From Rhodanobacter sp. UBA5168 (GTDB lineage: Bacteria > Pseudomonadota > Gammaproteobacteria > Xanthomonadales > Rhodanobacteraceae): 17,322 nt of DNA. Below, piece by piece: positions 1 through 7,251 of the stretch. Positions within the stretch are counted from its first letter, which is position 1, and each line of letters begins with the position of its first letter. Below the pieces are notes generated by a model, which was given only the letters and a program-made list of their open reading frames with translations, was not told the DNA's origin and ran no database searches. The stretch lies in contig DHXA01000045.1 in NCBI GenBank assembly GCA_002413455.1, positions 8,672-25,993 on the forward strand, read 5' to 3'. A program made the translations under genes and the position numbers.

Positions 1-702
1 TTACGCCGCCGTGTCGACCAGCACCAGCTCGGCATCCTCGATGGCGGTGACACGCAGGTTCCTCTCGTCGCGGATTGCCGCACCGTCGCGCGCGTCGATC
101 CGGGTGCCGTTGATTTCCACCGATCCGCTGGACGGCACCAGGTACGCATGGCGTCCTTCCGCCAGCGGGTAGTCGACGGTATCGCCGGCCTTCAGCGTGG
201 CACCGAGCACGCGGGCATTGGTGCGCAGGGGCAGCGCTTCGGTGTCTTGCTCGAAACCGCTGGCCAGCGCCACGAAGCGGCCCGAACGCTCGCCCTTCGG
301 GAATGGCCGCGCGCCCCACGACGGCGGCTTGCCGCTTTCGTCGGGAATGATCCAGATCTGGAAGATGCGTGTGATACCCGGTTCCACGTTGTATTCGGAA
401 TGGGTGATGCCGCTGCCCGCGCTCATGACCTGCACGTCGCCGGCTTCGGTGCGGCCCTCGTTGCCGAGATTGTCGCGATGGGTGATCGCGCCCTCGCGCA
501 CGTAGGTGATGATTTCCATGTTCGCGTGCGGATGCGGCGGAAAGCCGGTCTGAGCGGCGATGGTGTCGTCGTTCCACACGCGCAGCGCGCCCCAGCCCAT
601 GCGGCCGGGGTCGTTGTAGCTGGCGAACGAAAAATGATGTTTCGCCTTGAGCCAGCCGTGGTCGGCTCCGCCCAGGCTGTCGAAGGGTCTGCGTTCAATC
701 AC
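1..702 (-). CDS. Pirin family protein (YhhW-like bicupin)
   Basis: Encodes 233 residues, close to the length of E. coli YhhW and human pirin. Pirins are cytoplasmic metal-binding bicupins; YhhW and pirin have quercetin 2,3-dioxygenase activity, but the natural substrate is usually unknown. The N-terminal cupin carries the metal ligands His57 and His59 (motif HPHANME) and His101 and Glu103 (motif ITHSEYN), at the positions known for the family. The reading frame is open further upstream, but I chose the GTG at 702 because an AGGAG ribosome site lies 7 bases before it and the product then starts like YhhW (MIERRPFDSLGGADHGW). The stop codon is the first triplet of the window, so the gene is complete. 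The next gene upstream is 147 bases away on the same strand. Confidence 0.93.
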   Translation of the reverse strand: MIERRPFDSLGGADHGWLKAKHHFSFASYNDPGRMGWGALRVWNDDTIAAQTGFPPHPHANMEIITYVREGAITHRDNLGNEGRTEAGDVQVMSAGSGITHSEYNVEPGITRIFQIWIIPDESGKPPSWGARPFPKGERSGRFVALASGFEQDTEALPLRTNARVLGATLKAGDTVDYPLAEGRHAYLVPSSGSVEINGTRIDARDGAAIRDERNLRVTAIEDAELVLVDTAA

Positions 703-849
703 GGCGATTCTCCTGAGGTTGTGTCGCGCCCGTTGGCGCATGCCAAGCAACATAAGGCTGCACTCGCCGACTTGGAACACGCATGGAGGAAACGGACTGT
801 CGCTGAATGCGCATCGACGTGGATGGTTCGATGCGCCCAGGCGCGTGGA

Positions 850-2193
850 TCACGGCGGCATCGACGCCGCGCCGGGCGTCACGCGCCAGACGCTGTTGCC
901 TACGTCATCCGCGACCAGCAGCGCGCCTTTCGCGTCCATCGTCACGCCAACGGGGCGACCGCGGGCATGGCCTTCCTTGTCGAGAAAACCGGTCAGCACG
1001 TCTTCGGCGGGGCCCAAGGGCCGGCCGTCGGCAAACGGTATGAAGATCACCTTGTAGCCGCTGCGCGGCTTGCGGTTCCACGAGCCGTGCTGGCCGACGA
1101 ACGCGCCGTTGGCGTAGTGGGCCGGCAGCAGCGAACCGGCGGAAAAGGCCAAACCCAGCGAGGCGGTATGCGGGCCCAGCGCATAGTCCGGAACGACCGT
1201 CGCGGCGACCAGCGCCGGATCCTGCGGCTTGACCCGGTCATCGACATGCGGGCCGAAGTAGCTGTAAGGCCAGCCGTAGAATCCGCCGTCCTTCACTGAA
1301 GTCATGTAGTCGGGAACCAGGTCGCTACCCAGTTCATCGCGTTCGTTGACGGTTACCCACAGCGCGCCGCTCTGCGGTTGCCAGCCCATGCCGTTGGGAT
1401 TGCGCAGGCCCGTCGCGAACGGCCGCGACTGGCGGGTGGCGATATCCACCTCGAGTATCCGCGCACGATCCTTTTCCGCTTCCATGCCGTTCTCGGCAAC
1501 GTTGCTGTTGGAGCCCACCGTGACATACAGCTTCGTGCCATCCGGGCTGGCGAGCACGTTCTTGGTCCAGTGATGGTTGATGGTGCCGGCAGGCAGGTCG
1601 ATCACCTTGCTGCCGGGCACCTCGATCGACGTTTCGCCAGTCCGGTACGGAAAACTCAACAATGCATCGCTGTCGGCGACATACAACGTGTTGCCGACCA
1701 GGCTCATGCCGAACGGCGAATTGAGATTCTTCAGGAATACGGTGCGGGTTTCGGCCACGCCATCGCCATCGGCATCGCGCAGCAGGCTGATGCGATTCGC
1801 GCTGGGCACGCCGGCACCGGCGCCAGCCATGATCCTCTTGCTCACCCAGCCCTTGATGCCTTTCGAGTCGTCCGGTTTGGGCGGCTCGTTGGTTTCCGCC
1901 ACCAGCACGTCGCCATTGGGCAGGGTGTACAGCCAGCGGGGATGATCGAGGCCGCTGGCATAGGCCGTCACGGCGAGCCCCGGTGCGGCGTCCGGCCTGG
2001 TGCCGGCCGGCCAGCCCACCGCCTTGGCGGTGTGCATGGTGGGAAACAGGCTCTTGTCCGGTGCCGGCAATTGCGGGTGCGGCCCCATGCCGTTCTGCAC
2101 GGTCAGTCTGGCCGATCTGCCGCAGCCGGCCAGAAGCACGGCAGCCATCAACGCGCCGACGGCAAGTGCGGGGGAGGAGGATGCGTGGTGCAT
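850..2193 (-). CDS. PQQ-dependent sugar dehydrogenase-like lipoprotein (sorbosone dehydrogenase family)
   Basis: A 447-residue protein with a lipoprotein signal: a hydrophobic segment ending in the lipobox L21-A-G-C24, so it should be periplasmic and lipid-anchored. The rest has the six-bladed propeller character of the glucose/sorbosone dehydrogenase family (COG2133). Blade-like motifs include [51 protein letters not shown] and [10 protein letters not shown]. Members oxidise sugars or aldehydes using PQQ, but many have no proven substrate and cofactor binding cannot be confirmed here. I chose the ATG at 2193 over upstream in-frame starts because it gives a clean signal peptide and has GAGG about 9 bases before it. 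A short unassigned minus-strand ORF ends 10 bases upstream. Confidence 0.9.
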   Translation of the reverse strand: MHHASSSPALAVGALMAAVLLAGCGRSARLTVQNGMGPHPQLPAPDKSLFPTMHTAKAVGWPAGTRPDAAPGLAVTAYASGLDHPRWLYTLPNGDVLVAETNEPPKPDDSKGIKGWVSKRIMAGAGAGVPSANRISLLRDADGDGVAETRTVFLKNLNSPFGMSLVGNTLYVADSDALLSFPYRTGETSIEVPGSKVIDLPAGTINHHWTKNVLASPDGTKLYVTVGSNSNVAENGMEAEKDRARILEVDIATRQSRPFATGLRNPNGMGWQPQSGALWVTVNERDELGSDLVPDYMTSVKDGGFYGWPYSYFGPHVDDRVKPQDPALVAATVVPDYALGPHTASLGLAFSAGSLLPAHYANGAFVGQHGSWNRKPRSGYKVIFIPFADGRPLGPAEDVLTGFLDKEGHARGRPVGVTMDAKGALLVADDVGNSVWRVTPGAASMPP

Positions 2194-2203
2194 GCTGCTT
2201 GCC

Positions 2204-2380
2204 TCAGTGGAACAGAACCCCACTGCACACCGTACCTGCGAAAAATGGTGTGAACGCTATGGCAAAGCGCTGCACGATGGCCGACTTCCCGTTGCCTTTC
2301 GTGTGTGTAGCTACGGTCTGCCAGTCCACGAAGTTGCCCTGGACTTCGTTATCCGGGAGCGAGGTTCGGTACTCACGCAT
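2204..2380 (-). CDS. Doubtful 58-residue ORF upstream of the sorbosone dehydrogenase gene
   Basis: A short reading frame starting [17 protein letters not shown] and ending 10 bases before the downstream gene. Most third codon positions are G or C, as in true genes of this window, and the translation has mixed, protein-like composition. I do not recognise it, there is no good ribosome site, and a possible minus-strand terminator lies just upstream. It could be a small co-transcribed protein, the tail of a decayed gene, or chance. Confidence 0.2.
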   Translation of the reverse strand: MREYRTSLPDNEVQGNFVDWQTVATHTKGNGKSAIVQRFAIAFTPFFAGTVCSGVLFH

Positions 2381-2396
2381 TGCCAGTGGGATGGTC

Positions 2397-2417
2397 AAAA
2401 AAAGCCGGGATGCCGGC
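2397..2417 (-). terminator. Possible intrinsic terminator or attenuator, minus strand
   Basis: Read on the minus strand, a 5-base GC stem (GCCGG/CCGGC, loop CATC, at 2404-2417) is followed directly by seven T residues (2403-2397). The stem is short, so it may be weak. No minus-strand gene is visible just upstream, so it could instead lie in the leader of the transcript for the sorbosone dehydrogenase-like gene. Confidence 0.35.
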
Positions 2418-2677
2418 CGTGTGGATGCGTGTTGCATCGATGCATGACCTTTGACCCTTCGACAAAAATCCGGAGCGTCATAGGCTGCGCGCGCCGGCTG
2501 CTATTTGACGTCAGTCGTTCGCCAGATGACTGTGGATCGAGCGAGGGGCGAAGTCCCTAGCCATGTTCGTCGCATGCATGGCTGATGGTAGAAGCATCCG
2601 GTATTCCCCATGAGCCAATCGCCGAAAGTGAATTCTGCGGGCTCGTATCCCCATGGTCGAACACATAAGGAAATCAC
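2418..2677. other. Intergenic stretch without a recognised gene
   Basis: No convincing gene is seen. It holds the perfect 12-base palindrome TGCATCGATGCA at 2433-2444, which could be an operator or chance. A 23-codon ORF starting at 2609 has no ribosome site and ends overlapping the start of the next gene. The promoter of the exported protein gene at 2678 should lie here, but I cannot point to clear -35/-10 boxes. Confidence 0.4.
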
Positions 2678-3061
2678 ATGAACATCGAAAACAATCATTC
2701 CGCACGTCGCCGCGGCTTCTCTGCATGGAGCCTGGCATTGGCGGTCATCATCGGCATCGGCGGCGTGGCCGGATCCGCTGCGGTCAACGCGCAGGCTACC
2801 GCAGGCAGCGTCTTCGGTTATGCGCCGGCAGGCCAGACCGTTCTCGCCAAGAGCGTCACGAACGGACTCAGCCGTCACGTCACGGTCGACGTCAAGGGCC
2901 GCTACAACATCGGCGCGCTGCCGGTGGGCACTTATACGGTAACGCTGGAGAAAGACGGCACTCCCGTTTCGCAACACAACAACGTGCCAATTACGGTAGG
3001 CCGTGGCGTCAAGGTCGACTTCCCGTGCCCCCAGGACCAGTGCGCGGCATCCAATCAGTAA
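2678..3061 (+). CDS. Exported carboxypeptidase regulatory-like domain protein (stand-alone Oar N-terminal-type domain)
   Basis: A 127-residue protein with a typical Sec signal: Arg-rich start (SARRRGF), hydrophobic core (LALAVIIGIGGVAGSAA) and a likely cut after VNA, near residue 36. The mature part (QATAGSVFGYAPAGQTVLAK, then GRYNIGALPVGTYTVTLEKDG) resembles the beta-sandwich carboxypeptidase regulatory-like domain found at the N-terminus of Oar-type TonB-dependent receptors, which are common in Xanthomonadales. Here the domain stands alone, with no plug or barrel. The C-terminus has two cysteines (PCPQDQC) that could form a disulfide. AAGG lies 9 bases before the ATG. A hairpin separates it from the convergent SDR gene. 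Its function is unknown; it could be a small periplasmic or secreted binding module, or a conserved leftover of a receptor. Confidence 0.82.
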   Translation: MNIENNHSARRRGFSAWSLALAVIIGIGGVAGSAAVNAQATAGSVFGYAPAGQTVLAKSVTNGLSRHVTVDVKGRYNIGALPVGTYTVTLEKDGTPVSQHNNVPITVGRGVKVDFPCPQDQCAASNQ

Positions 3062-3144
3062 GAAGCCGCTGAGCGGAATCGGCGCGTACGGTTGAAAAAG
3101 CACTAGGGTCGCAACCGTCGAGCTGAAGCCACGCAGACAAACAG

Positions 3145-3173
3145 GATGCCCGGCGTCGAAAGTGCCGGGCATC
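3145..3173 (-). terminator. Intergenic hairpin between convergent genes
   Basis: A perfect 10-base inverted repeat (GATGCCCGGC / GCCGGGCATC) with a 9-base loop sits between the ends of two convergent genes. On the minus strand it is followed by the T-rich CTGTTTGTCTG, so it best fits a terminator of the SDR gene. It may also stop plus-strand transcripts, although the T-tract on that side is poor. Confidence 0.65.
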
Positions 3174-3196
3174 TTGCGGCTTGGATCAGCGCGGCC

Positions 3197-4786
3197 TCAC
3201 CAATCCGTCGGCCGGTAATCCTTGAGGAATTGCCCCCACACGTGCTGGCCGGTGTTGATGCCGCTGATGATCGGGTCGACGATGCGCGCGGCGCCGTCGA
3301 CGATGTCCAGCGGTGGGTGGAAGCGTTCCTCCAGTACCTTCTTCGCGGCCAGCTCGGCCGGATCCTCGTCGGTCACCCAGCCGGTATCGACGCTGTTCAT
3401 GTGGATGCCGTCGTTGTGGTAATCCGTCGCCGAGGTGCGCGTCATCATGTTCAGCGCGGCCTTGGCCATGTTGGTATGCGGGTGCCGGGTGGTCTTGAAG
3501 CTGCGGTAGAACTGGCCTTCCATCGCCGACACGTTGACGATGTGCTTGTCGCGCTCGGGCGTGCGCAGCATCAGCGGTTTCAGCCGCGCATTGATGATGA
3601 ATGGCGCGATCGCGTTGACCAGCTGCACTTCCAGCAATTCGACGGACGGCACCTCGGCCATCAGCAGCCGCCATGAATTGCGCTCGCGCAGGTCGATCTG
3701 CTGCAGATCCTGGTCGAGCCGGCCTTCGGGGAACAGGTGGCTTTGCGCCAGCAGTTCCTCCGGCAGCAGCGGCAATTGCGACAGTTCGGCGGCACGGGTC
3801 AGGCCGGGAATGTTCGATTCGCGGGCAGCAGGCGTGCTCGGCGACGCGCCGGCTTCGGGCAGGATGTTCGAGCCGCGCAAACCCTCGTAGTGGCCTACCA
3901 GCTTGCGCACGTGTTCGGGCATGTCATGCAGCGCGGCGGTCTCGCCGTCCATCATGTGCGCGTAGAAATCCGGCGGGCGGCGCACGGTCTGGCAGGCATT
4001 GTTGATGATGAAGTCCAGCCGTGGCCGTGTGGCGACCAGTTCGTGGCAGAACGCTTCCACACTAGGTGTATGGCGCAGGTCGAGGCCGTAGACCTGCAAC
4101 CGATGGCCCCATTCGCCGAAGTCCGGCTCCTGCGCATAGCGCGCCGCCGAATCGCGCGGAAAGCGGGTGGTAACGATCAGCTCGGCACCGGCACGCAGTA
4201 GCTTCAGGCCGGCCTGATAGCCGATCTTGACCCGCCCGCCGGTGAGCAGCGCCACGCGGCCGCGCAGGTCGACCAGCTCGGTGCGCTTGGCGTAATTGAA
4301 CGCGGCGCAAGCCGGGCACAACTGGTCGTAGAAGAAATGGATGACCGAATACTTCTGCTTGCACACGTAGCAATGCTTCGGCTCGATCGACTCGCGCGGC
4401 TGAGCGGCGTCCGCGTCGGTATGGATGTCGTGCGGCAGGAAACCCTCGGGCGCAAACACGCTCGAAGTGGTGAACACCGGCTTGCGCCGCAGCGCGCGGA
4501 TGCCGGTCTGGTTGAGCACCGCATCCTCGGCCTGCACCTTCGAGGCATGCCGCGCCTTCTCGGCCGCTTTCAATTTGGTCCGGCGGGCCACTGGATCGGG
4601 GTGATAGACCTGGGCCACTGCCTGATGCAGGCGGGCGCGGTCATCTGCCGGCAACCGCTCCAGCAATTGCGGATCGGCTGCCACGGATTCAAGCAACCTG
4701 GTGGCGGCGAGCAGTTGCTCGCTCAGCGTCGATCCGGTGTCATCAGGCGGCGGCATGGGGGTGTTGGCAATCGTCAAAGGTGTCAT
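3197..4786 (-). CDS. SDR-family oxidoreductase-like protein with N-terminal zinc ribbon; catalytic Tyr replaced by Thr
   Basis: A 529-residue protein, about twice the usual length of a short-chain dehydrogenase. The first 175 residues form an extension with a CxxC-x14-CxxC zinc ribbon (Cys139, 142, 157, 160). A Rossmann domain follows with a modified dinucleotide motif (TGGRVKIG, residues 182-189) and NNAC (262-265) in place of NNAG. The active-site Ser is kept (NVSAMEG, Ser420) and so is the Lys (Lys442), but the Tyr four residues before that Lys is Thr438 (motif HPHTNMAK). A long insertion (about 285-380) separates NNAC from the Ser motif. Known SDR chemistry needs the Tyr, so this may be a non-canonical enzyme or a nucleotide-binding scaffold. 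The start is uncertain: ATG 4786 and GTG 4813 both lack a clear ribosome site. Confidence 0.88.
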   Translation of the reverse strand: MTPLTIANTPMPPPDDTGSTLSEQLLAATRLLESVAADPQLLERLPADDRARLHQAVAQVYHPDPVARRTKLKAAEKARHASKVQAEDAVLNQTGIRALRRKPVFTTSSVFAPEGFLPHDIHTDADAAQPRESIEPKHCYVCKQKYSVIHFFYDQLCPACAAFNYAKRTELVDLRGRVALLTGGRVKIGYQAGLKLLRAGAELIVTTRFPRDSAARYAQEPDFGEWGHRLQVYGLDLRHTPSVEAFCHELVATRPRLDFIINNACQTVRRPPDFYAHMMDGETAALHDMPEHVRKLVGHYEGLRGSNILPEAGASPSTPAARESNIPGLTRAAELSQLPLLPEELLAQSHLFPEGRLDQDLQQIDLRERNSWRLLMAEVPSVELLEVQLVNAIAPFIINARLKPLMLRTPERDKHIVNVSAMEGQFYRSFKTTRHPHTNMAKAALNMMTRTSATDYHNDGIHMNSVDTGWVTDEDPAELAAKKVLEERFHPPLDIVDGAARIVDPIISGINTGQHVWGQFLKDYRPTDW

Positions 4787-5134
4787 CTGTGGTGAAGGGC
4801 AGCCTTGCAGCACTGCAAAAAAGGGGCGGCCGCGGGGCGGCGGGTTTCGTGACCCTCCATTTTGCCTGCTTTGGCCCGGCTGCGGTGATCGCCATGCGAT
4901 CTTCGGGCGTCGTCACGGAATATCCGGGAGGGCGCGGCCGATGGATCGACTGCGCCCTGCCACGTTTCCGAAGCCGGCGACCGTCGTAATTGCTAGCTAC
5001 CGCACACTTTGATGGCATGGGTAATGCAAAAGTGAGGCCGTGGCCACCCAGATGGGATGGCAAGAATGGTAATCGTGCGGGTGGGGCGCTTGCGGAGTCG
5101 GGTGCCACGACCGTCATGGCGACAAGGGTGTTTC
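4787..5134. promoter_or_regulatory. Divergent intergenic region, presumably holding two promoters
   Basis: About 350 bases between divergent genes. The translations I read across this stretch on either strand do not look like a gene remnant. It presumably carries the promoters of the SDR gene (minus) and of the 369-residue gene (plus), but I see no convincing boxes or operator. Confidence 0.35.
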
Positions 5135-6244
5135 GTGAGTGTGCCAATGGCAGCCGTCGTGAGTGCGAAAGAGGCCGTACAGGCCAGGTCTGCCGCTGTA
5201 TTCCTGCCGACCATCGACGCCCTGTTGGGCGATCTGCCCAGCGCGCATGGTGCGTTGCCGATCGGGCGACGGATTGCCGGGCAGGGTTGCCATGGTGCGA
5301 TGCCCTCGGCGGCGTCCATTGGCGCCAGACTTCCCGCCGTATCCGCGCAGGTTTCGCGTATCCGTTTTGTCTATTTTCCCTCGACCGACGACGGCGACCG
5401 CCGCATGGCCTGCCATCAGCACCTGGTTTGCGCCGAGGTGCTGCTTGGCCGCGTGCTGGCAGCCCGTGCCGCGGGTCTGCGCCCGATAGCGCCCGCACTG
5501 GATCACGCCGCCGAGGCGCGTGCCATGGTGCGGCCGCCGCGCGGGTTGTTTCATGCAGCCACGCTGGAATACCGCCGCTGGTTCGACGCCGATGGTGCCG
5601 CACGTGCGCAACCGCTGACCCAGGAAGCACTCGCGGAGCAGCTGGCCGTTGTCGACGGCTTGCCGATGGAAGAGGCGCGCCACCGCGCAGCGCATCGCTC
5701 GCATGCGCTGCCGGCGGCTGATCAGGCATGGCTGATCGATCGCCGCAGCACGCCGCTGCCGCAACGTCCGCTCAATCAGGCCGAGTTTCATGCCCTGGCC
5801 AGCGCCATCGATGGCGCGTGGCAAGCGTGCGACGGCTCATCGCATGGGGAGCGCGCCAACCGCCAGATCGCATTGCGCGTCGTGGCCATGCTGGGCAGTC
5901 TGCTGGACGAATATACCGCTGCGCCGTTTCAGGTCGAGGCGCTGGCGCAAGCCTTCACCCGCCGCCACCTCATCCATCTGCGCCAGACCATCGAGAGTTC
6001 GCGTCAGGCGGAGGCGAGTTCCCGCGTGCTGCTGACCGGCCCCAAGGCCTGGTTCGCCGCAAAGGCGGCACGGATGCATGCCGAACACCAGATCGGCCTG
6101 TCCATGTCGCCAGCGGCGTTCCCGACGCTGCGCCTGTCCACGCGTCCGGTGATTGCCGTCGTCGGTGGCCGGCTGCGCACCTTCGTGCATGGCTGGCATC
6201 GCGGCACCGCACGCCCCGAAGCAACGTTCACCGCGTTCGGTTGA
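5135..6244 (+). CDS. Hypothetical protein, 369 residues
   Basis: I do not recognise this family. The reading frame has G/C-biased third positions along its length and protein-like composition, while the competing frames do not. I chose the GTG at 5135 because AAGGG lies 6 bases upstream; later starts are possible, such as the ATG in CCAATGGCAGCC. The protein is Ala/Arg-rich, has no signal peptide or membrane segment, and looks cytoplasmic and mostly helical. Striking stretches are RIRFVYFPSTDDGDRRMACH (about residues 90-109) and, near the C-terminus, LLTGPKAWFAAKAARMHAEH. It is divergent from the SDR gene and followed by a remnant of rsgA, so the context gives no function. Confidence 0.7.
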   Translation: MSVPMAAVVSAKEAVQARSAAVFLPTIDALLGDLPSAHGALPIGRRIAGQGCHGAMPSAASIGARLPAVSAQVSRIRFVYFPSTDDGDRRMACHQHLVCAEVLLGRVLAARAAGLRPIAPALDHAAEARAMVRPPRGLFHAATLEYRRWFDADGAARAQPLTQEALAEQLAVVDGLPMEEARHRAAHRSHALPAADQAWLIDRRSTPLPQRPLNQAEFHALASAIDGAWQACDGSSHGERANRQIALRVVAMLGSLLDEYTAAPFQVEALAQAFTRRHLIHLRQTIESSRQAEASSRVLLTGPKAWFAAKAARMHAEHQIGLSMSPAAFPTLRLSTRPVIAVVGGRLRTFVHGWHRGTARPEATFTAFG

Positions 6245-6268
6245 GCGTTGCCCAGCGGGCGAACGCCA

Positions 6269-6453
6269 ATGGCTGATCGCCGTATCGCGGCAGGTTCGTG
6301 GCGTCGCAGGCAGTCGATCGCGGCCAAACTCGACACGTGGTTCGTGAGGGACCTCAGCGACGATTTCCAACTGTCGGCCGGAGCCTTACCTCGCCATGGC
6401 CCTCGATGCCGGCGACGAATCGCCGATCGTGCTGACGAAGGCTAATCTGTGGA
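6269..6453 (+). pseudogene. rsgA: Remnant of rsgA (ribosome small-subunit-dependent GTPase A)
   Basis: Two adjacent frames together read like the middle of RsgA, from the end of its OB domain into the GTPase domain. Frame one gives AAGSWRRRQSIAAKLDTWFV and DLSDDFQL, matching the family pattern AAG...Q.IAAN.DT.F...SL..DF.LRR. The other frame continues with EPYLAMALDAGDESPIVLTK and ANL, matching LERYLA.A.DAG..PVVVLTKADL. The join lies at about 6374, where losing two bases from CTGCGTCGG would give the observed CTGTCGG. The P-loop, the switch regions and the zinc C-terminus are all absent, so this is a short broken relic. RsgA normally assists 30S subunit maturation; an intact copy probably exists elsewhere. 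Confidence 0.72.
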
Positions 6454-6480
6454 GGCGTGCCTGCGCTGCCATTGCGCGGG

Positions 6481-6864
6481 CTAGCCCAGTGCGATGATCT
6501 GCCGCGCCACGTATACCAGCAGGAACACCGCCATGGCGATCAGCACAGGTCCCATCACGTGATCCAGCCAGGTGCCGCCATAACTACACATCTCGTCGGC
6601 GGCTATCAGCTTGCGGTTCTTGGTGAAGCGGATGGTGGCGAACAGCACCATCAGCGCGCCGAACAGCAGCAGCATCAGGCCCAGCCACTCGGACGCGCGC
6701 ACATGCAGCCCGGGAATCGTCTTGCCGGTGCTGCGCACCGCGTAGGCCAGAAAGATATCGAAGCGCTCCAGCAGAAAGCCGAACGCCATCACGGTGATCG
6801 CCGTGCGCACCCATGCCAGATAGGTGCGTTCGTTCGCGGCGTGATCGGTGAAGCGGGGAATCAT
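6481..6864 (-). CDS. DUF202 (YidH-type) small inner-membrane protein
   Basis: A 127-residue protein with the DUF202 signature near its start (FTDHAANERTYLAWVRTAI) and three hydrophobic segments at about residues 20-42, 60-82 and 103-124, typical of the YidH/YidG family. The molecular function of the family is unknown; members are small inner-membrane proteins. The ATG at 6864 gives the family's usual N-terminus, although no strong ribosome site is seen. It sits alone between an rsgA relic and a hemerythrin relic, so an operon partner is not evident. Confidence 0.9.
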   Translation of the reverse strand: MIPRFTDHAANERTYLAWVRTAITVMAFGFLLERFDIFLAYAVRSTGKTIPGLHVRASEWLGLMLLLFGALMVLFATIRFTKNRKLIAADEMCSYGGTWLDHVMGPVLIAMAVFLLVYVARQIIALG

Positions 6865-7008
6865 GGCCGTTAGATGCCGCAATCGCCGTCCAGAGCAGGT
6901 GAAGTCGACGGGTGACGGTTCTCGCCGCGTGCGTACACGCCCGTTCCCCGGGCCATTGACGTGCCCGATGCGACAATACCGGCCACCACCTGCCCCGCGG
7001 GAGACGAG

Positions 7009-7222
7009 ATGGCAGAGCGCGACCCAACACAATCGACCTGTTGAAAGCCGACCATCGCGAAGTCGAGGCCCTGCCGGACGATCTGCCGGCCAACACGATC
7101 CGCGGCAGCAAGACACGTCGTGACTTGCTGGCAAGCAGGCCCGCGATGGCAAGGACGACTCCAAGATGTTCTTCGAGGCATGGGAGCAGCACCGCGCCGC
7201 CGGCGATCTGGTGCTGCCCTGA
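7009..7222 (+). pseudogene. Remnant of a hemerythrin (HHE) domain gene
   Basis: A good ribosome site (GGGAG, then ATG at 7009) opens a frame that closes after 11 codons. One base later in phase the sequence reads NTIDLLKADHREVEAL, the start of hemerythrin HHE-domain proteins, whose His and Glu residues bind a di-iron centre. A single-base loss near 7024 explains the break. The helices that normally follow, with the remaining iron ligands, are missing. A third frame gives KDDSKMFFEAWEQHRAAGDL and then a stop at 7222; I do not recognise that tail, and it may come from another gene. Frameshift and deletion make a functional product unlikely. Confidence 0.6.
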
Positions 7223-7251
7223 GATCCTGCCGTTCACCGTCGCGGTCGCGC

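Noticed and set aside
148..2253. Long plus-strand ORFs (148-1299 and 1378-2253) over the pirin and sorbosone dehydrogenase genes
   Set aside because: Both are antisense to well recognised proteins and show no conserved motif.
2609..2680. 23-codon ORF overlapping the start of the exported domain gene
   Set aside because: No ribosome site and no recognisable sequence; the overlap with the next ATG is probably chance.
3088..3118. 7-base inverted repeat (ACGGTTG / CAACCGT) with a 17-base loop
   Set aside because: Too short with too large a loop to be a credible terminator; the 10-base hairpin just downstream is the better candidate.
4743..5729. 328-codon minus-strand ORF running from the SDR start into the 369-residue gene
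   Set aside because: Pro/Arg-rich low-quality translation, overlaps genes on both sides, no ribosome site.
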